Below are positions 45,488-54,194 of a stretch of DNA of 64,000 bases, one piece after another. Source of the DNA: Pseudomonas fulva (GTDB taxonomy: Bacteria > Pseudomonadota > Gammaproteobacteria > Pseudomonadales > Pseudomonadaceae); the NCBI RefSeq assembly GCF_015680705.1, contig NZ_JADNYP010000015.1, forward strand, positions 1 to 64,000. The letters run 5' to 3'. Under the pieces are notes generated by a model. It was not told where the DNA came from. It worked only from the letters and a program-made list of their open reading frames with translations, and searched no databases. Within the stretch, counting starts at the first letter, position 1, and each line of letters starts with the position of its first letter. The position numbers and the translations under genes were made by a program.

Positions 45488-46540
45488 TTATTCCCGAAGG
45501 TCAAATGCTACCCCAGCCCGTTCGGCAATGCGTCGCAAATCGATGATGGTGTCCTCTGGCAAGATGATTCCCGATTCGCGCTGCTGTTGATCCCGGTGTG
45601 CTTCGAGCTCGCCCGGATAGAACACCGCTTCGTGGCCTGCTGCCAGCGGTGCGGCCTTGAGCTCGTCGACGAACGCCTCGACGCGTCGGGTGTATTGCTC
45701 GTAGTCCATGAAGGCGCGCACGTCGTACACGGTGATGAAGTGGCCCACACCGCTCTTGCGGTCGTAGTGATAAGGCCCATTGACTGCGGTGAGGAACTGG
45801 CTGCCGGTGAGTACGCCCGCCAGTACGTCCATCATGGCGCCGATCACATAACCCTTGTGACCCGCCATGGGCAGGATCATACCGGCGATTGCCTCGACAG
45901 GGTCGGTGGTCGGCTGCCCCTTGGCATCAAGCGCCCAGCCCAATGGGATTGGCTCGTTACGCTGGCGCGCCAGGTAGATCTTGCCACGTGCGACACCGGT
46001 ATTCGCGATATCCAGCAGCAAGGGGCCGCGATGCCCACCCGGGGCTGCGATCGACCACGGGTTGGTACCTATCACCTTCTTGCCGTAGCTGCCCCAAGGG
46101 GCCATGGCCGGCCCGCCATTGCAGGTCATGAAGGCGGCGCAGCCGGCCTCAGCGGCCATGCGGGTGTAATACATAACCGTACCAAAGTGATTGGAGTTAC
46201 GCACTGCAATGGTGGCGGTCCCGTGTTTTTGTGCTTTGGCAATGGCCGATTGCATCGCAAACCGGGCGATCACTTGGCCAACACCGTCGTTGCCATCGAT
46301 GACCGCGATTGCGCCGGCGTCCGTGACGTATTCGGGCTGGCTGACGGCTTTCATCACCCCGTTCATCAGGCGCTCGTAGTACCACGACATGCGCAGCACG
46401 CCATGGGACTGATGCCCCCACAGGTCGGCCTGTACCAGCGAGTCGGCCATCAGTGCCGCGTCCTGCTCCGGCACGCCGGCCGAGGCATAGATACGCGAGA
46501 CGAAATCACGTAGGCGATCGGATCGATAGGGTTGTGACAT
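45488..46540 (-). CDS. LDH2/malate-lactate-type NAD(P)H-dependent 2-ketoacid reductase
   Basis: A 350-residue oxidoreductase of the LDH2/MDH2 family (relatives: ureidoglycolate dehydrogenase, 2,3-diketogulonate reductase, delta1-piperideine-2-carboxylate reductase, sulfolactate dehydrogenase ComC). It shows D-L-W-G-H-Q-S-H-G-V-L-R (catalytic His), N-S-N-H-F-G-T and P-W-G-S-Y-G-K-K-V-I-G-T-N-P. The start at 46540 follows AAGGAG; the extension to 46906 overlaps the upstream gene. Probably cotranscribed with the Hyi-like gene 64 bases upstream. Substrate unproven. Confidence 0.83.
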   Translation of the reverse strand: MSQPYRSDRLRDFVSRIYASAGVPEQDAALMADSLVQADLWGHQSHGVLRMSWYYERLMNGVMKAVSQPEYVTDAGAIAVIDGNDGVGQVIARFAMQSAIAKAQKHGTATIAVRNSNHFGTVMYYTRMAAEAGCAAFMTCNGGPAMAPWGSYGKKVIGTNPWSIAAPGGHRGPLLLDIANTGVARGKIYLARQRNEPIPLGWALDAKGQPTTDPVEAIAGMILPMAGHKGYVIGAMMDVLAGVLTGSQFLTAVNGPYHYDRKSGVGHFITVYDVRAFMDYEQYTRRVEAFVDELKAAPLAAGHEAVFYPGELEAHRDQQQRESGIILPEDTIIDLRRIAERAGVAFDLRE

Positions 46541-46604
46541 GCGGTCAACTCCTTGAGGGGCGGTGCGGATGAGGCGCCGGTATGACGCAGGGCAGGGGGG
46601 GCGC

Positions 46605-47384
46605 TCAAGCCGGTGGCAGGTATGACGACAGGTACTGCAGGCCGGCTTGGGTGGTATGTTCCGGTAGGTACTCGCAGCCGACCCAACCCGAGTAACCCAA
46701 CTGTTGGAGGAGGGCGAAGAACGCTGGAAAGTCCAGATTGCCGGTTCCAGGCTCATGGCGGCCCGGTGCGTCGGCAATCTGGATGTGGCCGATATTTGCG
46801 AACGCCTGGCTGAAGCTATCGATGACGTTTCCATCGATAAGGTGGGCATGATAGGTGTCGAACAGCAGCTTGATGCCGGCATTTGGTGCTGTTTCCAGCA
46901 AGGCATCGAACAGCTCGTAGCTACTCATGAAGTAGCCCGCCACTGTGGTCTTCGAGATGACTTCCACCAGTGGTGTGATGGCGTGGTCAGCCAGCGCGCA
47001 GGCCGCCCAGTGGACATTATCGACATACGATCGCCACTGGCAGAAGGAGGGTTGGCCTTCTGGGCGTGCTCCAGACATCAAATGGATACTGGCGCAGTCC
47101 AGGGCCAGCGCGTAGTCGATGGCTCGCTGAATACTTGCGCGAAATTCCATTGTGCGGCCAGGGCAGGCGGCAAAGCCTTTTTCTCCTGGTATGCCCATGG
47201 GCGCTGCAATCTGTATCAATGCCAGATTATGCAGAGCCAGCTGCTCCGAAATGAGCTCAGGTGCGTGGTCATAGGGCGCCGGAAACTCTACGGCGGCGAA
47301 TCCTGCTGCTGCCGCAGCAGCAAATCTGTCCAGGAAAGGCAGCTCGGTGAACTGATATCCCAGATGAGCGTTGAGTTTGATCAT
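46605..47384 (-). CDS. Hydroxypyruvate isomerase-like TIM-barrel protein (Hyi/OtnI family)
   Basis: A 259-residue sugar-phosphate-isomerase-like TIM barrel. The metal and catalytic pattern E-V-I-S-K, L-F-D-T-Y-H-A-H, I-Q-I-A-D-A-P-G-R-H-E-P-G-T-G and G-C-E-Y is that of hydroxypyruvate isomerase (tartronate semialdehyde = hydroxypyruvate) and of OtnI (2-oxotetronate isomerase). Start at 47384 (MIKLNAHLGY). First gene of the minus-strand unit; the 12-bp candidate operator lies 52 bases upstream. Confidence 0.85.
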   Translation of the reverse strand: MIKLNAHLGYQFTELPFLDRFAAAAAAGFAAVEFPAPYDHAPELISEQLALHNLALIQIAAPMGIPGEKGFAACPGRTMEFRASIQRAIDYALALDCASIHLMSGARPEGQPSFCQWRSYVDNVHWAACALADHAITPLVEVISKTTVAGYFMSSYELFDALLETAPNAGIKLLFDTYHAHLIDGNVIDSFSQAFANIGHIQIADAPGRHEPGTGNLDFPAFFALLQQLGYSGWVGCEYLPEHTTQAGLQYLSSYLPPA

Positions 47385-47623
47385 GGCATCCGATTTCCCT
47401 GGCAAGAGGTGAATTCGAGAATCGCATATTTTTAGATAGAAATGCAATTGTGTGATGCAGGTGCCGCACTGTGATGCGCTCAAGAAGACAAGCTTGAAGT
47501 CCACGCTGTGATGAAGAGCAGGTCGGCACTCACCAACATGACCCTCTCGAGCACTTGCGCCAGATGGCGCTCAGCGATACGAGGCAGCGGGGCCTTGCCT
47601 GTATATGTGCCTGCGATCAACGT
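47385..47623. other. Upstream region of the Hyi-type operon
   Basis: Non-coding; contains the 12-bp motif complement at 47436-47447 in AT-rich sequence. Right of about 47500 the sequence becomes part of the decayed zone. Confidence 0.5.
47436..47447 (-). promoter_or_regulatory. Candidate operator half (TTGCATTTCTAT on minus strand)
   Basis: Exact 12-bp match to the left part of the palindrome at 50070-50088, placed 52 bases upstream of the Hyi-like start and pointing towards it. Likely target of the GntR-type regulator. Confidence 0.5.
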
Positions 47624-47960
47624 TTACCCAACCAGCATGCCGTTGAGCAGCAGCCGAGCATCCACTACTCCCAACCAGGAGAACGTCGTCGTCTTTGTTA
47701 GATAAACCGCCAGCGAGGCTGCGGCCTCCGTTCCAAGCAAGGCGCCACGCGTCAGGCCAATCAGGGTGAAGAGGATTAAGTTCAGCCGTCCGGTGGACTG
47801 CACGTTACCGGTCAGGGACCCCAGCACTAGGCTGGAAATGAATAGGCCGACCGGACTGACGGTGCGGCCAATCCGATGAAGCCGTCGACGGGCAGGGATC
47901 ATCAACAGGAAGAAGCAGGCCAGTGCCAGCTCGGCTGCTGGCCCAGGCAGATTGAACAAG
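47624..47960 (-). pseudogene. TauE/SafE-type exporter, C-terminal fragment
   Basis: The frame from about 47956 to 47624 encodes L-P-G-P-A-A-E-L-A-L, then V-G-L-F-I-S-S-L-V-L-G-S-L-T-G and G-L-T-R-G-A-L-L-G-T-E-A, resembling the second half of TauE/SafE sulfite exporters. The expected N-terminal half is missing; sequence right of 47960 belongs to a different, opposite-strand relic. Remnant only. Confidence 0.5.
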
Positions 47961-48004
47961 GTCCTCGCACCGATAATTGCAGACGGTACTTCAGTGCAAC
48001 CACT

Positions 48005-49006
48005 GAACGGGTAGCGGTACTCAAAGGCCGGGCATCGACGCTTTATGGCATTCAAGAACCCGGCCGCGTGGTGAATGTCGTGAGTAAGCGTCCCCAGTAC
48101 GAGATACTTTGGACCCCGACAAGCGCGATTAACGCTCCGAGTTGGATAGCACTTCGTTTTTCATCCAGGTTGCTATTTCGCTGGCTGTCCGTAGGGTCGT
48201 CTCTGGCGCTTTGCGTTATCGAAGGTGGGAGCAGTAAGAGGGCCGCGGTCGACATTATGTTGTTAGCCAGAGGATCAACGGTCATGAGCTACTTCCGCGC
48301 TTGAGGGTTGTGTACAAGCTGAGCCCGCAAGCGTCGATTTACGCCAATTACTCTACATGTTTCGTGCGCAATCACGTGGACGATCCTCGCAGGGGGGCTT
48401 TGACCCTGATGAGCGTGAGTCGCACGAATTGGGTGTGAAGTTGGATATTGCTGACCGTGTGGGAGCTACCGCGGCAGTGTTTGACGTCACCAGAAGCAAT
48501 ATCGTGACCGCTGTCGATGATGATTTTTTCCTAGCCGTTGGAGAGGCACGGTCCCGTGGTTTTGAGCTAGACCTGACTGCACAGTTGGCGCCAAACCTGA
48601 ACTTGATCGCGGCGTACGCCTGGACTGATGCTGAGGTCACCGAGGACATCGAGGAAAATGCCGGCAATCGCTTGCAGAACGTTGCTCGCAACCTTGCTTC
48701 TGTGTCGCTGTGGTACCAGCCTGAGCCCAGGTTCGGCTTGAAGGGGGGGGGGCGGGCAGTTACGCTATTCAGTTGCGCGCGCAGGCGATGCGGCCAACAC
48801 GTATGATCTGCCAGCATACACAGTTGCCTATCTTTCGATGAAAGTAGACCTGCCGACGATGGCCGGCGTGGATACTTCTGTGGCGTTCGGTGTGCGCAAC
48901 GTCTTTGACCGCACGTATTACCCGTCGTCATCGGTTGACGGCGCCATGCGCGTGCTTGTAGGGGAACCGCGCCGCGTTCGAAATGCGCGTTACCACCGAG
49001 TTCTAA
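48005..49006 (+). pseudogene. TonB-dependent siderophore receptor, deleted and frameshifted
   Basis: Fragment 48005-48103 is a plug motif (E-R-V-A-V-L-K-G-R-A-S-T-L-Y-G-I-Q-E-P-G). After an internal loss the barrel resumes at about 48310 (Y-K-L-S-P-Q-A-S-I-Y-A-N-Y-S), changes frame near 48370 (E-R-E-S-H-E-L-G-V-K-L), and changes again at a G10 run (48743-48752) into A-G-D-A-A-N-T-Y-D-L-P. A final shift restores a typical M-R-V-T-T-E-F ending with TAA at 49004. At least four lesions; no functional product. Confidence 0.8.
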
Positions 49007-49031
49007 CCGATACTGGAAGTGGTCGCGCGTA

Positions 49032-49943
49032 TCATTTCGATGCCTTGGCCTCATGTGCCGCCTTCAGACGGCTCACATGATCAAGGTGCGAGCGCAGGAA
49101 TTGCGCGGCCTGCTCCCTTTGGCCGGACTCGATCAAGTCCAGTAACTCGATGTGCTCGTGACACTGCTGAATCAACCTCGGTCTGTCGACGTTGGCTTTG
49201 TACGCCATAAAGCGGCGTAACTGATTCTGCCGGCGGATCGACTCCAGGAAGAACGGGTTGCCCGAGCACCGCACGATCAGCTCATGCAGTTGCGCACCGA
49301 TATGAAATAACTGCGAGCGCGATAAGGTGAAAATCTCGCCAGCAAGCAAGGACTCCTGGACCTTCCGTGCCTTGGCAAACGCGGCCGTGTCCACCACATA
49401 GCCTGGCTCGAGCAAGGCCGCCGGCTCCACAGCCATGCGAAAACGGTAACTTTGGATATGCGCTTCGGAGTCGTGCAAAAACGCATTGGTACTCCAGCCT
49501 TGCCCAGGGTTACGCTCGACCATGCCTTCATGCGCCAGGCGATTCAGTACCTTGATGATTTGCCCACGGGGCACCGCATACTTGCGCATCAACTCGGCTT
49601 CGAAAAACGAGGCACCAATATCGCCTGCGAGCACATCATCCACCACGCGCAGGTAAAAATCTTCGAAAGGGTCGATTTCCAGAGGCAATTTTGCGGTGTC
49701 AACGCTGCGCGCGTCGCATGTGAGGAAAAAACCTCGATTAGGTTCCTTCACCGCGATCCCGAGCTCTTCAAGCAAGGCAAAGCCCCTGCGGATGGGGGAG
49801 CGGGAAACCCCCAGTTCCTTGGCAAACGCTTCCTCCCGCAGGGGGTCGCCCGCTCGCATCGAACGAGCTCGGGCCATGTCGAGGATCTTGGGGGCCAGCT
49901 GATTCGCAAGGTCCTTGCGAATAGGAGAGGTCAGGGTCGTCAA
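49032..49943 (-). CDS. GntR-type transcription regulator
   Basis: A 303-residue regulator. It has an N-terminal winged helix (F-A-K-E-L-G-V-S-R-S-P-I-R-R-G-F-A-L-L) and a second HTH-like segment (R-G-Q-I-I-K-V-L-N-R-L-A-H-E-G-M), then an FCD-like ligand domain with E-P-A-A-L-L-E-P, H-x-x-L-H-E-L-I and C-H-E-H-I-E-L-L-D. Paralogous to the broken regulator at 44806-45448. It is divergent from the SDR gene across a 317-base spacer carrying a palindrome. Likely a local repressor or activator responding to a hydroxy acid. Confidence 0.85.
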   Translation of the reverse strand: MTTLTSPIRKDLANQLAPKILDMARARSMRAGDPLREEAFAKELGVSRSPIRRGFALLEELGIAVKEPNRGFFLTCDARSVDTAKLPLEIDPFEDFYLRVVDDVLAGDIGASFFEAELMRKYAVPRGQIIKVLNRLAHEGMVERNPGQGWSTNAFLHDSEAHIQSYRFRMAVEPAALLEPGYVVDTAAFAKARKVQESLLAGEIFTLSRSQLFHIGAQLHELIVRCSGNPFFLESIRRQNQLRRFMAYKANVDRPRLIQQCHEHIELLDLIESGQREQAAQFLRSHLDHVSRLKAAHEAKASK

Positions 49944-50260
49944 TGTATTAGGTCCAGCCAGAGCGTGGGGCTTTTGGAGGCGATGCTCACTATATCTTAT
50001 CGCCGCGATTTACGAAGCGGGTAACTCACTGCTAGCGAATAGCGGATCGCTGCTCGCGCTAAATTGCACTTGCATTTCTATAAATGCAGATGCAGAGTGG
50101 CTTCTGCTCGACCTTTGTACTGGAGGCAGCCTGTTGGATTCTATCGAGAATGGTTGTCATCTGTTTGTGATTGTATTCCTTCGCAATGAAGTCCAATATC
50201 GGGTCCGTCTGTTCACTAGCTGTTGCTGCTCCCTACAAAAACACAAGAGGGGTATCGTTC
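49944..50260. other. Divergent control region between regulator and SDR
   Basis: 317 bases without a gene. Contains the palindrome at 50071-50088 and AT-rich flanks. An in-frame upstream start of the SDR at 50171 lacks a signal or homology and is rejected. Confidence 0.6.
50070..50088. promoter_or_regulatory. Palindrome TGCATTT-CTAT-AAATGCA, candidate GntR operator
   Basis: Perfect 7-base arms with a 4-base spacer. The first 12 bases (TTGCATTTCTAT) recur upstream of the Hyi-type operon. Its place between the regulator and the operon it would control is the classic arrangement. Confidence 0.6.
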
Positions 50261-51004
50261 ATGTCCAAACGCATCGCATACGTCACTGCCGGCATGGGTG
50301 GCCTGGGTACTGCTATCTGCCAGCGGCTCCACCGGGACGGGTTCACCGTCGTGGTAGGCTGTGGTCCTGCCTCGCCGCACAAAGAGGACTGGCTCGCCGA
50401 GCAGAAGCGTAAAGGCTTCGACTTCATCGCTTCCGAAGGCAATGTGGCTGACTGGGATTCCTGCCAAGCCACCTTCAACCGCATCAAAAAAGAAATCGGT
50501 CCGATCGATGTGCTGGTCAACAATGCCGGCACTGCCTGCAATGTCGTGTTCCGTGACATGCAGCCAGGCGACTGGGCCACGGTCATCGATACCAACCTCA
50601 ATTCGCTGTTCAACGTGACCAAACAAGTCATCGATGACATGGTCGCGCGTGGCTGGGGGAGGGTGATCAACATCTCTTCGGTCAATGCCCAGCTTGGCCA
50701 GGTTGGCCAAGTCAACTATTCCACTGCCAAGTCGGCCATCCGCGGCTTCACCCGGGCGTTGGCTCGCGAGGTCGGCTCGCGCGGGGTGACGGTCAATACC
50801 GTCTCGCCGGGTTTCATTGCTACGCCCAAGCTGAAATCGGTCACCAGCACCGCCATGATGGACCGGCTGATCCATGATATTCCTGCCCGCCGGCTCGGCA
50901 CTGCCGAAGAGATCGCATCCATCTGCGGCTGGCTGGCTTCGGAGGAGTCCGGTTATGCCAATGGCGCGGATTTCTCGCTCAATGGCGGCCTACACATGAG
51001 CTGA
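50261..51004 (+). CDS. Short-chain dehydrogenase/reductase (acetoacetyl-CoA reductase-like)
   Basis: A 247-residue NAD(P)-dependent SDR. G-G-L-G-T-A-I-C is the nucleotide motif, N-N-A-G the core, N-I-S-S the catalytic Ser, and Y-S-T-A-K the Tyr/Lys pair. Overall it resembles PhaB/PhbB-type 3-ketoacyl reductases, but alone among hydroxy-acid genes it may act on a different ketoacid. The start at 50261 (MSKRIAYVTAG) follows AGAGGGG. Followed after 82 bases by the transporter gene. Confidence 0.85.
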   Translation: MSKRIAYVTAGMGGLGTAICQRLHRDGFTVVVGCGPASPHKEDWLAEQKRKGFDFIASEGNVADWDSCQATFNRIKKEIGPIDVLVNNAGTACNVVFRDMQPGDWATVIDTNLNSLFNVTKQVIDDMVARGWGRVINISSVNAQLGQVGQVNYSTAKSAIRGFTRALAREVGSRGVTVNTVSPGFIATPKLKSVTSTAMMDRLIHDIPARRLGTAEEIASICGWLASEESGYANGADFSLNGGLHMS

Positions 51005-51086
51005 CGGTTCGCCGTCTGCAACCTTGATGCGCCTGATGTGGCGCTGACCCATAAAAATAATTGTATTTTAAGTCAAGGTGATACAA

Positions 51087-52418
51087 ATGCTGTCATTTCT
51101 TGGATACGGCATGATCGTGACCTTCATGGCCTTGATCATGACCAAGCGCCTGTCACCGCTAGTGGCAATGACCACGGTACCAATCATCTTCGCGTTGCTC
51201 GGCGGCTTTGGTCCGGACATGGGTGACATGATGATCGAAGGTTTGCGCAAGGTAGCGCCGACCGCCATCATGGTCATGTTCGCAATTCTGTACTTCGGTG
51301 TGATGTTCGACACCGGTCTGTTCGACCCCATCATCAAGAAGTTCATCAAGTTGATCGGCGGGGACCCGATGAAGGCCGTGGTGTTCGCTGCCCTGCTGGC
51401 CGGGCTGGTGTCCTTGGACGGCGACGGTTCGACCACCTATATGATCACGGTAACGGCCATGCTCCCGCTTTTCAAGCGCATGCGTCTGGACCCGCTGGCG
51501 CTGACCTGCGTGGTGATCCTGGCTGCCAGCGTCACCAACCTGCTGCCTTGGGGCGGGCCGCTGGCGCGTGCTGCCGCGGCGTTGCAAGTCGAGACGTCGG
51601 AGCTATTCGTGCCTATGATCCCGACCATGATCATCAGCTTCCTGGGTGTGCTGTTGCTAGCCTGGTTCATCGGTACGCGCGAGCGCCAGCGCCTTGGGCG
51701 TCTGCCGCAATCGCTGGGCGCTGCGGCCACCGTGTTCGAAGATGCCGACAACGAGGCAACGCCGGCGATGTCGGAAGAAAACGCGGAACTTCGTCGGCCT
51801 AAGCTGTTCTGGCTCAATGCTAGTCTGACCATCGCGCTGATGATTGGCCTGGTGCTGGAGATCCTGCCGCTGGCCATTCTGTTCATGGTTGCGTTCTCCA
51901 TTGCGCTGGTGATCAACTACCCACATATGCAGGACCAGCGCCGACGGATTTCGACCCATGCGCCGACTGCGCTGAATCAGATCGCGATCTTCCTCGCTGC
52001 CGGTATTCTTGCTGGGATCCTCTCGGGTACAGGCATGGTCGATGCGATGTCCAAGAGCTTCCTAGGGCTGCTGCCGGAAACCTGGGGACCCTACATGGCG
52101 CCGATCACTGCGCTGGCGAGTATCCCGGGGACATTCTTCATGTCCAACGATGCCTTCTACTATGGTGTGCTGCCGGTACTGGCCAAGGCGGCCGAGGTGT
52201 ACGGTATCACCCACGCCGAAATCGGCCGGGCGTCCTTGGTCGGTCAGCCGATTCACCTGCTCAGCCCATTGGTGGCTTCGACGTACCTGCTTTGCGGTTT
52301 GGCGGGCGTGGAGTTCAGCGATCATCAGAAGTACACGCTCAAGTGGGCATTTGCCTTGTGCATGGTGATTATGTTCGTGGCCATGGCCTTTGGGCTGTTC
52401 CCATGGAGTGCTGGCTGA
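51087..52418 (+). CDS. CitMHS-family citrate/metal-carboxylate:H+ symporter
   Basis: A 443-residue inner-membrane carrier with about 12 helices. Belongs to the CitMHS family of the ion-transporter superfamily (metal-citrate symporters): L-L-G-G-F-G-P-D-M-G, G-L-V-S-L-D-G-D-G-S-T-T-Y-M-I-T, and N-D-A-F-Y-Y-G-V-L-P, all family motifs. ATG at 51087 follows AAGGTG; the ORF could also begin at GTG 51078. Within this cluster it probably imports a hydroxy-carboxylate. Confidence 0.84.
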   Translation: MLSFLGYGMIVTFMALIMTKRLSPLVAMTTVPIIFALLGGFGPDMGDMMIEGLRKVAPTAIMVMFAILYFGVMFDTGLFDPIIKKFIKLIGGDPMKAVVFAALLAGLVSLDGDGSTTYMITVTAMLPLFKRMRLDPLALTCVVILAASVTNLLPWGGPLARAAAALQVETSELFVPMIPTMIISFLGVLLLAWFIGTRERQRLGRLPQSLGAAATVFEDADNEATPAMSEENAELRRPKLFWLNASLTIALMIGLVLEILPLAILFMVAFSIALVINYPHMQDQRRRISTHAPTALNQIAIFLAAGILAGILSGTGMVDAMSKSFLGLLPETWGPYMAPITALASIPGTFFMSNDAFYYGVLPVLAKAAEVYGITHAEIGRASLVGQPIHLLSPLVASTYLLCGLAGVEFSDHQKYTLKWAFALCMVIMFVAMAFGLFPWSAG

Positions 52419-52468
52419 ATACCCGAATACGGCAGCCGCACGTCAAACTGATCAACCGTGGCCTCTAT

Positions 52469-52505
52469 CAATCAGCGCATTCAATGCGCTGATTGTGTTT
52501 TAAAT
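52469..52505 (+). terminator. Terminator of the SDR-transporter unit
   Basis: CAATCAGCGCAT/ATGCGCTGATTG inverted repeat with a two- to three-base loop, then TGTTTT, 51 bases past the transporter stop. Confidence 0.85.
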
Positions 52506-52912
52506 GGCTGGCCCAGCGCTCAGACGCTTGCTCGGCCGGCAGCTCGCAGTCTCTTTGACATATACGGTTTGAGCTACCTACCGCGGTAAAGCGGTCCCTA
52601 CGAATGACCGCTTTCGACCCAAAGCGGTCAGTCATCTAACGCGGTTTCACAGGCCTAAAATTGGACCTGCCAGCACATTGAGTGGAGCATGGACGACAGG
52701 TCGTACAACGTCGGTTGTTGAATCGTATCCAAGCCAAGGAATGCGTAAGGATGAAAACCTTGTGTTTGGCAGTACATAGACTATGGCCATGGGGCTCTTC
52801 GTTGAGCCTTCCTACGGACGACAAACAGCGCGAGCAGCTAGACCTTTACATGCGACAGCACCTGTAAAAGTCTGCCCCTGGGTTTGATTTGAAGAAAGCA
52901 TGCGGAGAGCTA
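52506..52912. other. Non-coding, repeat-bearing sequence
   Basis: No supported gene. Includes the hairpin repeat at 52606-52629; otherwise nothing recognisable. Confidence 0.4.
52606..52629 (-). repeat. Repeat copy 1 (GCTTTGGGTCGAAAGC core, perfect hairpin)
   Basis: GACCGCTTT (52606-52614), loop CGACCC, AAAGCGGTC (52621-52629). The 16-base core on the minus strand recurs at 53564-53579 and 54917-54932. Confidence 0.65.
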
Positions 52913-53305
52913 CTAGCCGGCCACAACCTTGGCTAAAAACTTATAAATAAAAATAAGCACGGCCTGCACGCCTACCATTGCAAGCAGCCATTCACCAATT
53001 AGCCCTCCCTGATTAATGTCAATATCGAAACCTAACCATCCTCGTCTAATTGACATTCCTGACACCAGGAAAATTAATATTGACGGTAGAATCCCAACCG
53101 ACAGAGGTGTTTTCTTAAAGTTTTCATCAAAAAACTTCAGGCAAGACGTCAATGCCAGAACACCAGCAAACACCAATAAAAATAAGCTCGGAACCCTCTT
53201 AGGGGCACCACCCCAAAGCTCAAATGCCCAGAAAGCAATTGCACACGCCAGCGTTCCGCTAAAAGCCTGCAATAACCGTCCAAATCGCCCCCAAAAAAAA
53301 TCCAT
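52913..53305 (-). CDS. Small membrane protein of unknown function
   Basis: A 130-residue hydrophobic protein with four likely membrane helices (about residues 10-27, 36-53, 66-84, 102-122). No family recognised. AT-rich and with weak Pseudomonas codon bias, consistent with horizontal transfer. ATG at 53305 is preferred; GTG at 53314 with GAGTG upstream is equally possible. Confidence 0.5.
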   Translation of the reverse strand: MDFFWGRFGRLLQAFSGTLACAIAFWAFELWGGAPKRVPSLFLLVFAGVLALTSCLKFFDENFKKTPLSVGILPSILIFLVSGMSIRRGWLGFDIDINQGGLIGEWLLAMVGVQAVLIFIYKFLAKVVAG

Positions 53306-53963
53306 AATAAACACTCAAATCCTGCGTTGCTTTTTTGCCCCAGAAGTTCAATCTCTTCATGACTTGCGACATGCACTATCTGGCAACATTCACAAGTGGG
53401 GCCTGAAAAATGTATTGTGACGAAGAACGTTGCTCCAAGCGTAGGGCATTCTGCCATTAGTAAGATGGAGATCCAAGACCTCACATGATCAGGGGTTGCT
53501 AAGCGACGAACCTGTCATCAAAACTTCCTACCGGGCTCAACTCTCATTTCAGCTCCGGCGCCTGCTTTGGGTCGATAGCCGCCAGTGTTGACCGGCTGGA
53601 CCAATAACGGCCTGTTGCGAAGGGCAGCAATCGGCTAGAAGCAGCCCCTTGTGAGCACCAGCTTATGGAAGCCCCACCTAGCCAGCAGGCCTAGTGGAGA
53701 TGACCCAGCGCTGCCGGTGTCCACAGGCGAAAATCGGCCTGAAGCGGTCATTCCACGTCTATAACAGCTAAGGCGATCCCTAGCTGACCCACACCATCAG
53801 TGCCAACCTCGTCGATAAATGGATTCGGGGTCGCTGGATGCCCTCAGTAAGAACGGGGGCTGGCTCTTAAGCCAACTAGGGTCTAACCTAGTAGCTCCGT
53901 AGTGGCTGAACGCCATCGGTGGTAAGTGAGAACTCTTATCTAAATTGGCGAGGTTAGCTACGT
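53306..53963. other. Non-coding, decayed island sequence
   Basis: About 660 bases with no gene I can support. Contains the second copy of the short repeat (53564-53579) and fragments that resemble other dispersed Pseudomonas intergenic repeats. Confidence 0.45.
53564..53579 (+). repeat. Repeat copy 2 (GCTTTGGGTCGATAGC)
   Basis: Differs from the other two copies at one base in the 16-base core. Lies within non-coding sequence. Confidence 0.6.
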
Positions 53964-54107
53964 ATGAGTCGTGAAGCTTTCATTCAAGATATCGTCAATC
54001 ATCTGTTGACCGAAGTTGACCCGCAGGTGCTAGCGGTAATGGCCTCGGACAGTCGCGAAACATACCGCCCAGGACTAGTCGACGGATTGATGGGGGGCAG
54101 AATTTGA
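53964..54107 (+). CDS. 47-residue ORF, possible 5' part of the next gene
   Basis: ATG at 53964 with an AGG ten bases upstream opens MSREAFIQDIVNHLLTEV, ending TGA at 54105-54107. It is in the same frame as the 207-residue gene that follows; the reading continues without another stop to 54194. It may be a stand-alone small protein or the front of a gene broken by an in-frame stop. Confidence 0.35.
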   Translation: MSREAFIQDIVNHLLTEVDPQVLAVMASDSRETYRPGLVDGLMGGRI

Positions 54108-54194
54108 AGGACCCGCAAGCTTCGCTTTACGTCATGCATCAGCGATGCGCAACGGACGAAATTTCGCGAAACTTTCGCCAGCCGCTATCGCAGA

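Noticed and set aside
53149..53484. 111-codon minus-strand frame overlapping the small membrane gene
   Set aside because: Alternative frame of the membrane-protein region, ending as Cys/Trp-rich nonsense with no initiation site.
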